Shown piece after piece: positions 26,824-36,213 of a stretch of DNA of 64,000 bases (its first letter is position 1; every line of letters starts with the position of its first letter). The notes under the pieces are model-generated. The model saw only the letters and a list, made by a program, of their open reading frames with translations. It did not search any database and was not told the origin of the DNA. Location of the stretch: contig CALKXT010000047.1 of assembly GCA_938003685.1 (NCBI GenBank), positions 1-64,000 of the forward strand, read 5' to 3'. The DNA is from an uncultured Sulfitobacter sp. (GTDB lineage: Bacteria > Pseudomonadota > Alphaproteobacteria > Rhodobacterales > Rhodobacteraceae). A program made the translations under genes and the position numbers.

Positions 26824-28847
26824 TACGGCGCTATGGCCTTTTTGCGCTGGTTGCGGTGCTGGGCATTGCAGCGGGCCTGCGTGACGGATTTGAAAGATGG
26901 GTAGACACAACCAAAGTGCCGCCGGTTTTGGTGGAAACATCTGTTGAGGTCCGTAGCCGTGAAGGCAGATTAATGCGCGTTTTCCCGGTTGAAGATGGGC
27001 GCGTGCGGCTATCCTTGGCTTTGGCAGATGTGGACGCTGATTATCTGTCGATGCTTATCACCTATGAGGACAAACGGTTCTATCAACACAATGGCGTTGA
27101 TCCCGTCGCTGCCCTGCGTGCCACAGTGCAGGCTGCGTGGAATGGGCAGATTGTGTCGGGTGGTTCCACCCTAACGATGCAAGTGGCCCGATTGCTGGAA
27201 AATTCTGGGACGGGAAAATGGCAAGGCAAGTTGCGTCAGGTTCGGCTGGCGCTGGCGCTGGAGCGTAAGCTAAGCAAGGATCAAATTCTTGAACTCTATC
27301 TCACGCATGCACCCTATGGCGGTGCGGTCGAAGGCTTGCGTGCGGGGTCACTGGCGTGGTTTGGCAAAGAACCTGCGCGCCTGACCATGGCCGAAGCCGC
27401 ACTACTGGTCGCCTTGCCACAGTCGCCGGAACTGCGTCGCCCTGATCGGCATCCAAAGGCTGCGCAATCAGCGCGCGCACGGGTGTTGGAACGGGTGGAT
27501 GCACCAACGCAAACACGATTGGCAGCGGTGCCAGATAAAATGAAACCTTTTGTCAGGTTAGCACCTCATCTTGCTGATCAATTGCGACGGGATGATCCTT
27601 TGGCAGGTCGCCATGACGTAACGATAAATGCAGACCTGCAAGCCCAGATCGAAGACCTCGCACGTCGTGCTGTAAAAGATCAGGCTCGGGGCGTTTCTGC
27701 GGCGATTGTGGTTGCTGATCACAAAACAGGTGAGGTTCTGGCCTCAACTGGGTCACCCGCATATTCTGCACAAAATGGTGCGCTGGGATTTGTTGATATG
27801 ACGCGCGCGGTGCGTTCTCCAGGATCGACGCTCAAACCCTTCATTTATGGCTTGGCCTTTGATCAGGGATTAGCCCATCCAGACACCTTGATTGACGACA
27901 GCCCTGTCGCGTTTGGGCGATATGCACCGCAAAATTTTGACGGACAGTTTCGTGGCGAACTCACCGTACGCGAAGCCCTGCAACTGTCGCTTAACATACC
28001 ACCTGTGTTGCTCACCCAAGAGCTTGGCCCCGCCCGATTGATGGCGACCCTGCGTGCAGGTGGTGCACGTCCACAGGTGCCCGGTGGCAAACCCGGTTTG
28101 GCTGTGGCACTAGGTGGTGTTGGGCTGACCCTGAATGAGTTGGTGCAGCTTTACGCTGGCCTTGCGAACGCCGGGCAAACCCAACCTCTTATCTGGCGGT
28201 TGGGCGAACAGAACACCACAGGCCCACGCATGATGTCTCGCGCAGCAGCGTGGCAAGTTGGGCATATCCTCGCCAGTATCGCACCGCCTTCTGGCACCGC
28301 TTCGCGCGTCGGTGAAATCGCATATAAAACAGGTACGTCCTATGGCCACCGCGATGCATGGGCGATTGGATATGATGGCGTGCATGTGATTGGCGTGTGG
28401 CTGGGACGCCCTGATGGCACGCCAGTGCCGGGGGCCTTTGGTGGTGATCTGGCAGCGCCGATATTATTCGAAGCATTTGGCCGTTTGAAACCCAACACCG
28501 CACCCATGCGCGCACCACCACCTGAAACGCTGATCCTAAGTACAGCAGCCCTGCCAACCCCTTTGCAACGGTTTCGCAGCCGTGATGCTGTTTTCCAAAA
28601 AGCCAATGACGCGCCTGTCGTTAGCTTCCCGCCAGATGGGGCGGTCTTGCGCCAAAGTGGCGCGGTGATCCCGCTGAAGGTGCGCGCTGGAATTTTACCG
28701 ATGTCGGTACTTGTGGATGGAGCGCTTGTACTGAGTGGCGTGAGAGAACGGAGTGTGATGTTGCCAATGACTGGGCCGGGCTTTTCCAAAATCTCAGTAA
28801 TCGATGCCAAGGGGCGGGGTACTCAGGTGCAAATCAGGCTGGACTGA
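26820..28847 (+). CDS. pbpC: Penicillin-binding protein 1C
   Basis: A bifunctional class A penicillin-binding protein of 675 residues, with a short N-terminal membrane anchor, a GT51 transglycosylase domain (YEDKRFYQHNGVDPVA, GGSTLTMQVARLL, ALERKLSKDQILELYL) and a transpeptidase domain with SPGSTLKPFIYG (SxxK, Ser336), SLN (LQLSLNIPP) and KTGTS. A C-terminal BiPBP_C-like domain (about 590-675) is typical of PBP1C. The gene overlaps the alpha-2-macroglobulin stop (ATGA). Confidence 0.95.
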   Translation: MIRRYGLFALVAVLGIAAGLRDGFERWVDTTKVPPVLVETSVEVRSREGRLMRVFPVEDGRVRLSLALADVDADYLSMLITYEDKRFYQHNGVDPVAALRATVQAAWNGQIVSGGSTLTMQVARLLENSGTGKWQGKLRQVRLALALERKLSKDQILELYLTHAPYGGAVEGLRAGSLAWFGKEPARLTMAEAALLVALPQSPELRRPDRHPKAAQSARARVLERVDAPTQTRLAAVPDKMKPFVRLAPHLADQLRRDDPLAGRHDVTINADLQAQIEDLARRAVKDQARGVSAAIVVADHKTGEVLASTGSPAYSAQNGALGFVDMTRAVRSPGSTLKPFIYGLAFDQGLAHPDTLIDDSPVAFGRYAPQNFDGQFRGELTVREALQLSLNIPPVLLTQELGPARLMATLRAGGARPQVPGGKPGLAVALGGVGLTLNELVQLYAGLANAGQTQPLIWRLGEQNTTGPRMMSRAAAWQVGHILASIAPPSGTASRVGEIAYKTGTSYGHRDAWAIGYDGVHVIGVWLGRPDGTPVPGAFGGDLAAPILFEAFGRLKPNTAPMRAPPPETLILSTAALPTPLQRFRSRDAVFQKANDAPVVSFPPDGAVLRQSGAVIPLKVRAGILPMSVLVDGALVLSGVRERSVMLPMTGPGFSKISVIDAKGRGTQVQIRLD

Positions 28848-28968
28848 AGTGAGTTTGGAATCGCTTGGTGCAACGAGTCATTGCGCCCAAACATCTAGCT
28901 GCGTAATTTTGCCGAACCTTGCGGGCATTGATTGCCGCCTAGGAGGTGTTGGGGTAGGCATAGCACCA

Positions 28969-29619
28969 ATGAAATATATCGCTCCCTTTCTCTTATCACT
29001 TATGATCGCAAACCCCGTTGCGGCGCATCCTCACATCTTTATTGATACAGGGTTAGAGATGCTCTTTGATCCGCAAGGGCAGCTGACACATGTGCGCGTG
29101 ACGTGGCAATATGATGAATTCTATTCCTTGTTGGTCACCGAAGACATGGGATTGGATGCTGATTTTGATGGTGTCCTAACCGAGGCTGAAAATACAAAGC
29201 TCACAGGTTTCGACATGCAATGGGTCCAAGGATACAATGGTGATCTTGAAATTATGAGCGGCACACAGATTTTATCTCTATCCGGCCCCACAGAAATCAG
29301 TGCAGAATTTGCAGAAGGGCGGATCACAACGACACATTTACGTAGTGTTCTATCGCCCCTTCCAGCGCGCGAAACGATTGTGATCAAGCCCTATGATCCC
29401 ACCTATTATACTGCCTATGACGTGACCCGCCCCCTGATCATCACAGGGTCCGAGGACTGCCGCGCGCGTGTGAAAATGCCGGATATCAATGCGGGGCTTC
29501 AGGCGTTGCGTGAACAGCTAAACACACTTGCTGCGGATGCTGATCCAGAAGATGAGGGTCTTCCCAATATCGGTGCCCAACTTGCCAGTGATGTGATTGT
29601 GACATGCAGCGTATCTTAA
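28969..29619 (+). CDS. DUF1007 family periplasmic protein next to a NicO transporter
   Basis: A 216-residue exported protein. Signal peptide MKYIAPFLLSLMIANPVAA is followed by HPHIFIDTGLEMLFD, the typical N-terminal motif of DUF1007 with its conserved histidines, and by YDEFYSLLVTEDMGLDADFDG, an acidic stretch. DUF1007 proteins are found beside NicO-type metal transporters and may bind the metal. The start is ATG 28969; the track start at 28804 lies inside pbpC. The nearest AGGAGG lies about 22 bases upstream, too far for normal spacing. The end overlaps the next gene by 16 bases. Confidence 0.82.
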   Translation: MKYIAPFLLSLMIANPVAAHPHIFIDTGLEMLFDPQGQLTHVRVTWQYDEFYSLLVTEDMGLDADFDGVLTEAENTKLTGFDMQWVQGYNGDLEIMSGTQILSLSGPTEISAEFAEGRITTTHLRSVLSPLPARETIVIKPYDPTYYTAYDVTRPLIITGSEDCRARVKMPDINAGLQALREQLNTLAADADPEDEGLPNIGAQLASDVIVTCSVS

Positions 29620-30494
29620 CATGGGCAACACTGGCCGTGATCGCGTGTCTTGCGCTGATCTGGTTTGGTGGAGGGTTCACGCAAGTGGCGGTATGGGCGG
29701 CAGACCAACAACGCGCTTTTCAAAATACAATTGCAACTGCCTTACGCGGTGCGCGGGCGGGTGAGGCGGGCGCGGTGCTGGCTCTGGTGTCTGCTTGTTT
29801 CGCCTATGGATTGGCCCATGCGGCCGGGCCGGGCCATGGTAAGGTGCTGATCGGCGGTTATGGATTTGCGCGTAAGGTGCCAATGCTCCGCCTCTCTCTT
29901 ATCGCGCTGGCCGCGTCTTTGGGCCAGGCCATTACCGCGATTGCTTTGGTCTATACAGGTGTGTTGGTTTTGAACCTCAGCCGTCAGGCGATGATCGGCG
30001 TGACAGAGCAGTTTTTTGCCCCTGCCAGCTACGCCGCGATTGTGGCTGTTGGACTGTGGCTGGTGTGGCGAGGTACGCGTCGTCTGCGGACCAAGCCGCT
30101 GCATGAACATGTTGGCGCTGAACATGAATGTGCCAGTTGTGGACATGCGCATGGGCCAAGCTTGGAGCAAGTTGACCAAGCCAATTCGCTGCGTGAAATT
30201 GCAGCGTTGATTGTGGGTATCGCCATTCGACCCTGCACAGGTGCGCTGTTTGTGTTGATCATCACATGGCAAATGGGGATCGCGATGATTGGCATCCTTG
30301 GCACTTTTGCAATGGCGATTGGAACAGCTGCGGTCACTATTGGTGTGGGTCTTGCGGCAACGGGATTGCGGGGCGGCGTATTTGCTGGATTGGCGGATTC
30401 AGCGCGTAGTGCCCAGATCGCTGCACTGGTCGAAATCGCTGCTGGATGCGTGGTTGTTCTGCTCGCGGGTGGTTTGCTCGTGCGTGCGATTTAG
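29604..30494 (+). CDS. NicO/RcnA-type nickel/cobalt transporter
   Basis: A 296-residue membrane protein with about six to seven hydrophobic segments and the family motifs GLAHAAGPGHGKVLIGGY and IAIRPCTGALFVLIIT. A histidine- and cysteine-rich loop, HEHVGAEHECASCGHAHG, sits in the middle and would bind metal. NicO relatives either export (RcnA) or import nickel/cobalt; direction cannot be told from sequence. Overlap with the DUF1007 gene suggests co-translation. A supply of cobalt for the cobalamin pathway at the start of the window is possible but not shown. Confidence 0.85.
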   Translation: MQRILTWATLAVIACLALIWFGGGFTQVAVWAADQQRAFQNTIATALRGARAGEAGAVLALVSACFAYGLAHAAGPGHGKVLIGGYGFARKVPMLRLSLIALAASLGQAITAIALVYTGVLVLNLSRQAMIGVTEQFFAPASYAAIVAVGLWLVWRGTRRLRTKPLHEHVGAEHECASCGHAHGPSLEQVDQANSLREIAALIVGIAIRPCTGALFVLIITWQMGIAMIGILGTFAMAIGTAAVTIGVGLAATGLRGGVFAGLADSARSAQIAALVEIAAGCVVVLLAGGLLVRAI

Positions 30495-30497
30495 ACC

Positions 30498-32540
30498 TCA
30501 ACGCCGCCCTTCACGCAACCATGCGGCAGTGATCAAAGCCGCGCTCAGCAACAACACCAACCAACCCGGCAAGATCGGGGTTTGCCGCACATCGCGTGTC
30601 TCGTATGCGCCACGTGGCGTGAGGCCCAGCCAACCACGGCCCGCAGCAGGACGGCCCGCGCGCACATTGCGCAAACGCGGTATGCCATCCTCAATCCGCG
30701 CGACGCCGCCGCGCAGCGCAACAATGGTAGGCGACAACGCTGCGGCATCTGCAATCGGTTCAACAAATTCGCGTGGCGCTGCGGGGCCAAGGCCAATCAC
30801 GGAGGTCTGATCTCCATTTTCCAAACGATATAGGCCGATATCAGGCCCCTGAAATGTGCCTTCAAACGACCCCGCACCATTGGAGTTCATATCAACTGTG
30901 CTGGTGCTACCATCCGGCGCGGTCACTGTCACAGGCGGTACTGTTTCGCCCAAGGTGCGCCGGGTAATCCGCATGTTTTGCCCATCTGCGGTGGCGGTCA
31001 GTGCTTCTTCTTCCAACTCGGGTTCTTTCATCATCCAGTGGGCCAGACGGCGCAGCAACTCAAGCTGGGGCCCTCCGCCTTCATAGCCTCGATTCCAGAG
31101 CCATGCGTGATCTGAGGCCAACAGCGCAACGCGGCCCTCTTGGACCCTGTTCAACACCAAGAGGGGGTGTCCTTCGACACCTTCCATCACGACGTTACCT
31201 TGAGGTTGTGCGACCTCAATCTGGCGGAGCCACCGGCCCCAATCGCCATTGTCAGGCAGACCAGCAGTTACAGGATGTCGCTGGCCCAGATCCGTGACCT
31301 TTGGCAGATACGCATCTTCAAAAACACGTGCGGTTGGTGTGGCTGGTAAAACAGCGCCAAGTGGTGAACGGAATATGCTGTCGGCACTGGCAAAATCTGG
31401 CCCCGCAGCGACCAAAACGGCACCACCTTTGCGCACATAATTGGCGACATTTTCAAGGTAGAGACCCGGCAAAATACCGCGACGTTTGTAGCGGTCAAAG
31501 ATGATCAGATCAAAATCATCGATCTTTTCCATAAACAATTCGCGGGTCGGAAAGGCGATCAATGACAGCTCATTCACGGGCACGCCATCTTGCTTTTCTG
31601 GAGGGCGCAGGATGGTGAAATGTACCAGATCGACGGAACTGTCCGATTTTAGCAGATTGCGCCATGTGCGCCCGCCGGGATGTGGTTCACCGCTGACCAA
31701 TAGCACAGACAATCGATCCCGCACGCCATTCATCTGGATCAGGGCCGCGTTGTTGCGATCCGTCAACTCACCGTCTGCAAGCGGCAATGAAAAGCGGATC
31801 ACATTGCGCCCGCCATGCGGCAGTGTCACAGGCAGTGTGATGTCTTCGCCTATTGGCACGCGAAACGTCTGTGCAGGTTCACCGTCGATTGAGATGTCCA
31901 GCGGCGCAAGGGTCTGGCCTGCAGGCACGGCACCCAAATCATCAATGCGCAGCGTTAGGGTGACTTCTTCTCCGATAATGGCAAAGGCGGGGGCATTGCG
32001 CACAGTCAGACGGCGATCCCAATCGGCCTCATTGCCAGATAGCATAAGGTGCATGGGCGCAGGCAAATCAATCGGCAGGTCCGCATCGTGTACGCGCCCG
32101 TCACTGATCGCTACAATCCCTGCGATACGTCCGCGCGGTTCTTCTGCCAGCGCATTTGTGATTGCCGTCATCATCTCTGTGCCCGCATCACCCGCGCCAT
32201 CAGGCACAGAGATACGGCGCAGTTCTGTATTAGGGCGCGCGGTGACTTGGCTGGCAATGGCGGCGGCGGCATCTGTGCTTTGTGCCGACCGATCCCCCAG
32301 CTTTTGGCTGGCGCTGTTGTCTTGAACCAGCAGAACAATATCGCTTAGCGGTGCGCGATCTTCCTGTTGGTATGACGGACCTGCGAGTGCGCCAAGGACA
32401 ACCAAAGCAGCCGCCCCGCGAAATGCCCAGCCCTGAAGGCCACGTACCAACGCCAAGATAACACCTGCCAACGCAATGATCGCAACGACGATCAGCAATG
32501 ACAGCGGAATAAGTGGATCATAGACAAGAGTTGCGGTCAT
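30498..32540 (-). CDS. Membrane protein with vWA-like and glutamine-amidotransferase-like domains (MoxR operon)
   Basis: A 680-residue protein, last in a four-gene operon. Two N-terminal hydrophobic helices (PLSLLIVVAIIALAGVILAL; AALVVLGALAGPS) are followed by a vWA-like domain with the MIDAS-type sequence VQDNSAS (DxSxS) and a later AISDG. A GATase1-like domain follows around residues 310-460 (DLIIFDRYKRRG, YVRKGGAVLVAAGPDF, ALLASDHAWLWNRG), lacking an obvious Cys-His catalytic pair. A C-terminal membrane helix closes the protein. It is probably anchored in the inner membrane with periplasmic domains. The precise function is unknown. Confidence 0.75.
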   Translation of the reverse strand: MTATLVYDPLIPLSLLIVVAIIALAGVILALVRGLQGWAFRGAAALVVLGALAGPSYQQEDRAPLSDIVLLVQDNSASQKLGDRSAQSTDAAAAIASQVTARPNTELRRISVPDGAGDAGTEMMTAITNALAEEPRGRIAGIVAISDGRVHDADLPIDLPAPMHLMLSGNEADWDRRLTVRNAPAFAIIGEEVTLTLRIDDLGAVPAGQTLAPLDISIDGEPAQTFRVPIGEDITLPVTLPHGGRNVIRFSLPLADGELTDRNNAALIQMNGVRDRLSVLLVSGEPHPGGRTWRNLLKSDSSVDLVHFTILRPPEKQDGVPVNELSLIAFPTRELFMEKIDDFDLIIFDRYKRRGILPGLYLENVANYVRKGGAVLVAAGPDFASADSIFRSPLGAVLPATPTARVFEDAYLPKVTDLGQRHPVTAGLPDNGDWGRWLRQIEVAQPQGNVVMEGVEGHPLLVLNRVQEGRVALLASDHAWLWNRGYEGGGPQLELLRRLAHWMMKEPELEEEALTATADGQNMRITRRTLGETVPPVTVTAPDGSTSTVDMNSNGAGSFEGTFQGPDIGLYRLENGDQTSVIGLGPAAPREFVEPIADAAALSPTIVALRGGVARIEDGIPRLRNVRAGRPAAGRGWLGLTPRGAYETRDVRQTPILPGWLVLLLSAALITAAWLREGRR

Positions 32541-35308
32541 TGGCCAAGTCGATCCAAAAGAGCAGGAACATGCACCTGATCTGATTTATAATTTCCAGTC
32601 AGCACATGCATAACCAAATTTACGCCAAAGCGGTTGGCCAATTCGCGTTGCCGTTCACCAGAATAACCCCGTCCGACTGGCAGCAAAGGCGCGCCATCAC
32701 GACGCACCGCCCATGCTGCGGCCCAATCGTTGCCGCCGATGATCACTGGGGTCACACCATCATTGAGGTTTCTAAACGGCATGCCTTCGATGCGTTCAAC
32801 ATCAGGTGGCGATGCCTCAACCCATACATCGCGGCTATTGTGGCGACCGGGGAAATCCTGAAGCAGATAAAAGGTCCGCGTCAGCACGTGATCACCGGGC
32901 AATGGTTCGAGCGGTGGAATATCCAGCGGTGCGGCAAGTTCTTTTAACTTGCGACCATTTGGACTGGACGCCCCAAAGCGCGCAATATCGGCGTCACGTG
33001 TGTCAAAGACGATCAATCCACCGGACCGCAGATATTCATTCAGCTTGCTGTATGCCTCTGATGAGGGGCGTGGCTGATCGGAGGTGACAGGCCAGTATAG
33101 AATTGGAAAAAACGCTAACTCGTCAATTTCCAGATCAACGCTTGTCGGTGGAGCAGGTTCTATGGAGGTGCGGAAAAACAGCGTGTCAGACAGACCAACA
33201 AGGCCCGCTTGGGCGATCTCATCAACTTGCGCATTTCCAGTAACAACATGCGCTAGTGACACTTCATTCGTAGCCTCAAGCGCAAAGATGTCCGCAGCAT
33301 TCTGTGCCTGACCTTGGCTTGGTTGACCGAGCAGCGGCAAGGCAAGCAACACTGCCGCTGCTGCATTGCTCCGGCTGAGCAACCGACCGGACAGTGCTAA
33401 TGACGCAACGACATCTGCCAGGAGCAACAAAATCGATAGGCTCAACAACCATCCTGCGATGGGTTGTTCTGGTGCAACGGCAAGCCCGCGCACAGGTATA
33501 TCCGAAGGCCAAGTAACGGGCGTCAAAGTGTCGTCTACGCCAAACACATTACGCGCCAACCGACGATCACCAGACCCGTATATACCGGGCTGCATCTGTG
33601 GTCCGGCTGCGGCGTTGATCAGATCGGGGCCAGCAACACCCGGCAAATTTCCAGCGTCAGACAAGACGCCATAACCATCCATCACACGTAATGGCGTCCA
33701 TGTGGTGCCGGCCAAATCACCAGCATCAGGGGACGACGCAGCAGAGGATATGGCCAGCCGTTCCAGCATCTCAACGAACAATCCAGACAGGGGTAGTGTC
33801 GACCATTCTGCCGTTGCTGTGACATGGAAAAGAACGATCTGCCCCTGTCCCGATGTTTTACGCGTGACCAAAGGCGTGCCATCGCTGAGGGCCGCAATGA
33901 CGCGGCCTGCCAATGTCGGATCGGGTTGTGCCACCACTTGGGCTGAGACAACAACATCATTCGGGATGGTCAGGCCAAAGAACGGTGATGTATCCTTGAA
34001 AGGCGCTAGTGATTTAGGTTCGCCCCAAGACATCGCACCACCAACGCTGCGACCGCCCGCACGCAAACGCACGGGCATCAACGGGTCTTCCTCAATGCGG
34101 CTGATATCGCTGGCGGCAATGCGTGGTCCGGCAAAGCGTACTAACATACCGCCCTGTTCAATCCACTCCATCAACGGGCCAGATTCAGCATCAGATAATG
34201 TGGCAATATCGGCCAGCACAATCACATCGGGGTTTGCGGGCAAGACATCTGTAAGTGACCCGTCAATCAGATCAGCAGTAGGGGCCAGCGCTTGTTCAAT
34301 GTAGTGCAGCGGGGACAACAGTTGTAGGCTTTCTCGGTCGTTACGCCCGCCAATCAATGCAACTTCGCGGCGGCGCAAACCATCATCCACCACTGTAATC
34401 GCCCCGGCAGAGCGTTGCCCGGAGATTACAAAACCTGTGATGCGCGCGCGAATTTCCGAAGGTAACGCGAGTTCGGCATTTGCGATCACTTCGCCCTGTC
34501 CAAACGTCGCTGGAACACTTGCCAAGATGCGCGCATTGCCAGCAGGGTCACGGCCCTCAGCTTGAAGGGTTACTTCACGTTCCAATCCTGGCGTAGCGCG
34601 CGAAACACTCAACTTGATCACGCTGTCTTCGTAGACAGCCGGTGTAATCGCAAGAACATTTGCTGCTGTCTGATAGACTTCTACAGCGCCGCGACGTTGC
34701 AGGGCGCCAAGCGCAGCGTCACGTCCTTCAAACGCCAAGCCATCGCTGAACCAAAGCGTATCAAAAGCGGGCAATGCCGTAATTATCTCCACTGCTTTGT
34801 CTATATCGGCCAATGCAGGTTGCCATGGTGCCGGGGTGAACCCGGCCAGTCGCGTGCGCCAGACATCAGCAGATTGAAATACGGGTACGTCTGGTCGGGC
34901 AAGCACGATAAAACCAACGGTCCGCCCTGCACGGCCTGCACGTGTCAATTGTGCCTCTATCGCCTCTGATTGCTGCGACCAACGTGCCGCCCCCGCCCAT
35001 GTGCCATCCAAAACGATCAGCAGCGGCCCGGACCCTTCGGCTTGATCTACTTCAGGATTTAGAACCGGTCCCGCCAACCCCAGAATGATCGCTGTAACCG
35101 CCAACATACGTAGCAACAACAGCCACCATGGCGTGCGATCAGACACCGTTTCATCGTCATTAAGGCCCAACAACAACGCCACGCCGGGAAAACGACGGCG
35201 GATCGGAGCAGGCGGGACGGCGCGCAAGATCAACCAAAGGATAGGGAGTGCGAAAAGTGCGATCAGCAGCCAAGGTGCTGTAAATCCGATGCCGCCCAGA
35301 ACCGTCAT
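32537..35308 (-). CDS. BatA/DUF4159 membrane protein
   Basis: A 923-residue protein: an N-terminal BatA-type membrane hairpin (FTAPWLLIALFALPILWLIL, then a second helix near residues 60-80), a vWA-like region with a degenerate MIDAS (VLDGTWAG), GATase-like stretches, membrane helices near residue 630-670, and a C-terminal DUF4159 domain (ELAFFPILYWPVTSDQP, LRSGGLIVFDTRDAD, NDWAAAWAVRRDG). The start is ATG 35308, overlapping the DUF58 stop (ATGA); the track start at 35416 adds antisense-like residues. The partner genes (MoxR, DUF58) suggest a chaperone-like envelope system; the substrate is not known. Confidence 0.8.
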   Translation of the reverse strand: MTVLGGIGFTAPWLLIALFALPILWLILRAVPPAPIRRRFPGVALLLGLNDDETVSDRTPWWLLLLRMLAVTAIILGLAGPVLNPEVDQAEGSGPLLIVLDGTWAGAARWSQQSEAIEAQLTRAGRAGRTVGFIVLARPDVPVFQSADVWRTRLAGFTPAPWQPALADIDKAVEIITALPAFDTLWFSDGLAFEGRDAALGALQRRGAVEVYQTAANVLAITPAVYEDSVIKLSVSRATPGLEREVTLQAEGRDPAGNARILASVPATFGQGEVIANAELALPSEIRARITGFVISGQRSAGAITVVDDGLRRREVALIGGRNDRESLQLLSPLHYIEQALAPTADLIDGSLTDVLPANPDVIVLADIATLSDAESGPLMEWIEQGGMLVRFAGPRIAASDISRIEEDPLMPVRLRAGGRSVGGAMSWGEPKSLAPFKDTSPFFGLTIPNDVVVSAQVVAQPDPTLAGRVIAALSDGTPLVTRKTSGQGQIVLFHVTATAEWSTLPLSGLFVEMLERLAISSAASSPDAGDLAGTTWTPLRVMDGYGVLSDAGNLPGVAGPDLINAAAGPQMQPGIYGSGDRRLARNVFGVDDTLTPVTWPSDIPVRGLAVAPEQPIAGWLLSLSILLLLADVVASLALSGRLLSRSNAAAAVLLALPLLGQPSQGQAQNAADIFALEATNEVSLAHVVTGNAQVDEIAQAGLVGLSDTLFFRTSIEPAPPTSVDLEIDELAFFPILYWPVTSDQPRPSSEAYSKLNEYLRSGGLIVFDTRDADIARFGASSPNGRKLKELAAPLDIPPLEPLPGDHVLTRTFYLLQDFPGRHNSRDVWVEASPPDVERIEGMPFRNLNDGVTPVIIGGNDWAAAWAVRRDGAPLLPVGRGYSGERQRELANRFGVNLVMHVLTGNYKSDQVHVPALLDRLGQ

Positions 35309-36213
35309 GCAGCCACCCCAGCGCGTGCATCCAACGCACCATAGAGCCACAGCAGAGCTGATTGCGCAGAGGTATCGGTGTGATGCAATCCATATTGCCA
35401 GCCCGTCAACGCACACAGGCGCTGCAATTCGGCTTTGCGTTCTGCCAAGCGTTCGAGATAGCGCCCTTTTAGATCGTTGGCCTTGAGGGTTTCATGGCTC
35501 AGCGTGCCGCCGACGCTTTCAAAAATTGTACGGCCAGTGAATGGGAAAGCTTCCTCTGATGGGTCCAAGACGTGGTACAGAACACCCCGCACCCCGCGAT
35601 CCGCAGCCTTGGTCAACGCCAGTTGCACGCTTGCAAGATCACCCATGAAATCAGAGATAAAGACAGCCCGCGCATGAGGTATCATCGCGCGGTGTTCTGG
35701 TGGGCTATAATCCACCTCGTCGTCCTGACAAAACATCTCGGCTAGCCGCAAGACTTGAGGATTGCCCCGACGTGGCGGCAATGTTGTGCCCGTCAGGCCA
35801 ACACGTTCTCCACCGCGCAACAAGAGTATCGAAAGGGCAAGGCCCAACAACCGCGCGCGATCAGCTTTTTGCGGTAGATTTGTGTCAGAGGCAAAGCGCA
35901 TAGACGCCCCTTGATCCACCCATAGCATTACGGACTGCGCAATCTGCCATTCGCGTTCACGCACAAATTCCTGATCACCCATGGCTGAACGTCGATGATC
36001 AATCGCGCGGCGGCTGTCGCCCATTTGTGCCGGGCGATATTGCCAGAAATCATCACCCATCCCGGCACGGCGACGTCCATGTGCGCCCAGCAGAACGGCA
36101 CCCGCCAGATGTTCGGCGCGGGCCAGCAGATCAGGCAGGCGGGCCGCCTCGTGTTCTGCGTCGGCACGTAGGGAGGCCGGAACGTAATCGCGAAGGGATT
36201 TGGGATTTGTCAC
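35305..36213 (-). CDS. DUF58 domain-containing protein
   Basis: A 302-residue protein with the DUF58 core YRPAQMGDSRRAIDHRRSAM (positive patch around residue 60) and a vWA-like part (LWVDQGASMRFAS; AVFISDFMGD). DUF58 proteins accompany MoxR AAA+ ATPases, and the pair is thought to act as a chaperone module. It overlaps the MoxR gene by four bases and the DUF4159 gene by four bases, so the stoichiometry is probably set by coupling. Confidence 0.88.
   Translation of the reverse strand: MTNPKSLRDYVPASLRADAEHEAARLPDLLARAEHLAGAVLLGAHGRRRAGMGDDFWQYRPAQMGDSRRAIDHRRSAMGDQEFVREREWQIAQSVMLWVDQGASMRFASDTNLPQKADRARLLGLALSILLLRGGERVGLTGTTLPPRRGNPQVLRLAEMFCQDDEVDYSPPEHRAMIPHARAVFISDFMGDLASVQLALTKAADRGVRGVLYHVLDPSEEAFPFTGRTIFESVGGTLSHETLKANDLKGRYLERLAERKAELQRLCALTGWQYGLHHTDTSAQSALLWLYGALDARAGVAA

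Noticed and set aside
28848-28968. Cobalamin riboswitch or Zur/NikR box before the DUF1007 gene
   Set aside because: No B12-box (GCCACTG-like) sequence or recognisable dyad for those regulators was found.
31501-32325. 274-residue plus-strand ORF
   Set aside because: Antisense shadow of the vWA/GATase gene with Ser/Arg-rich low-complexity composition.
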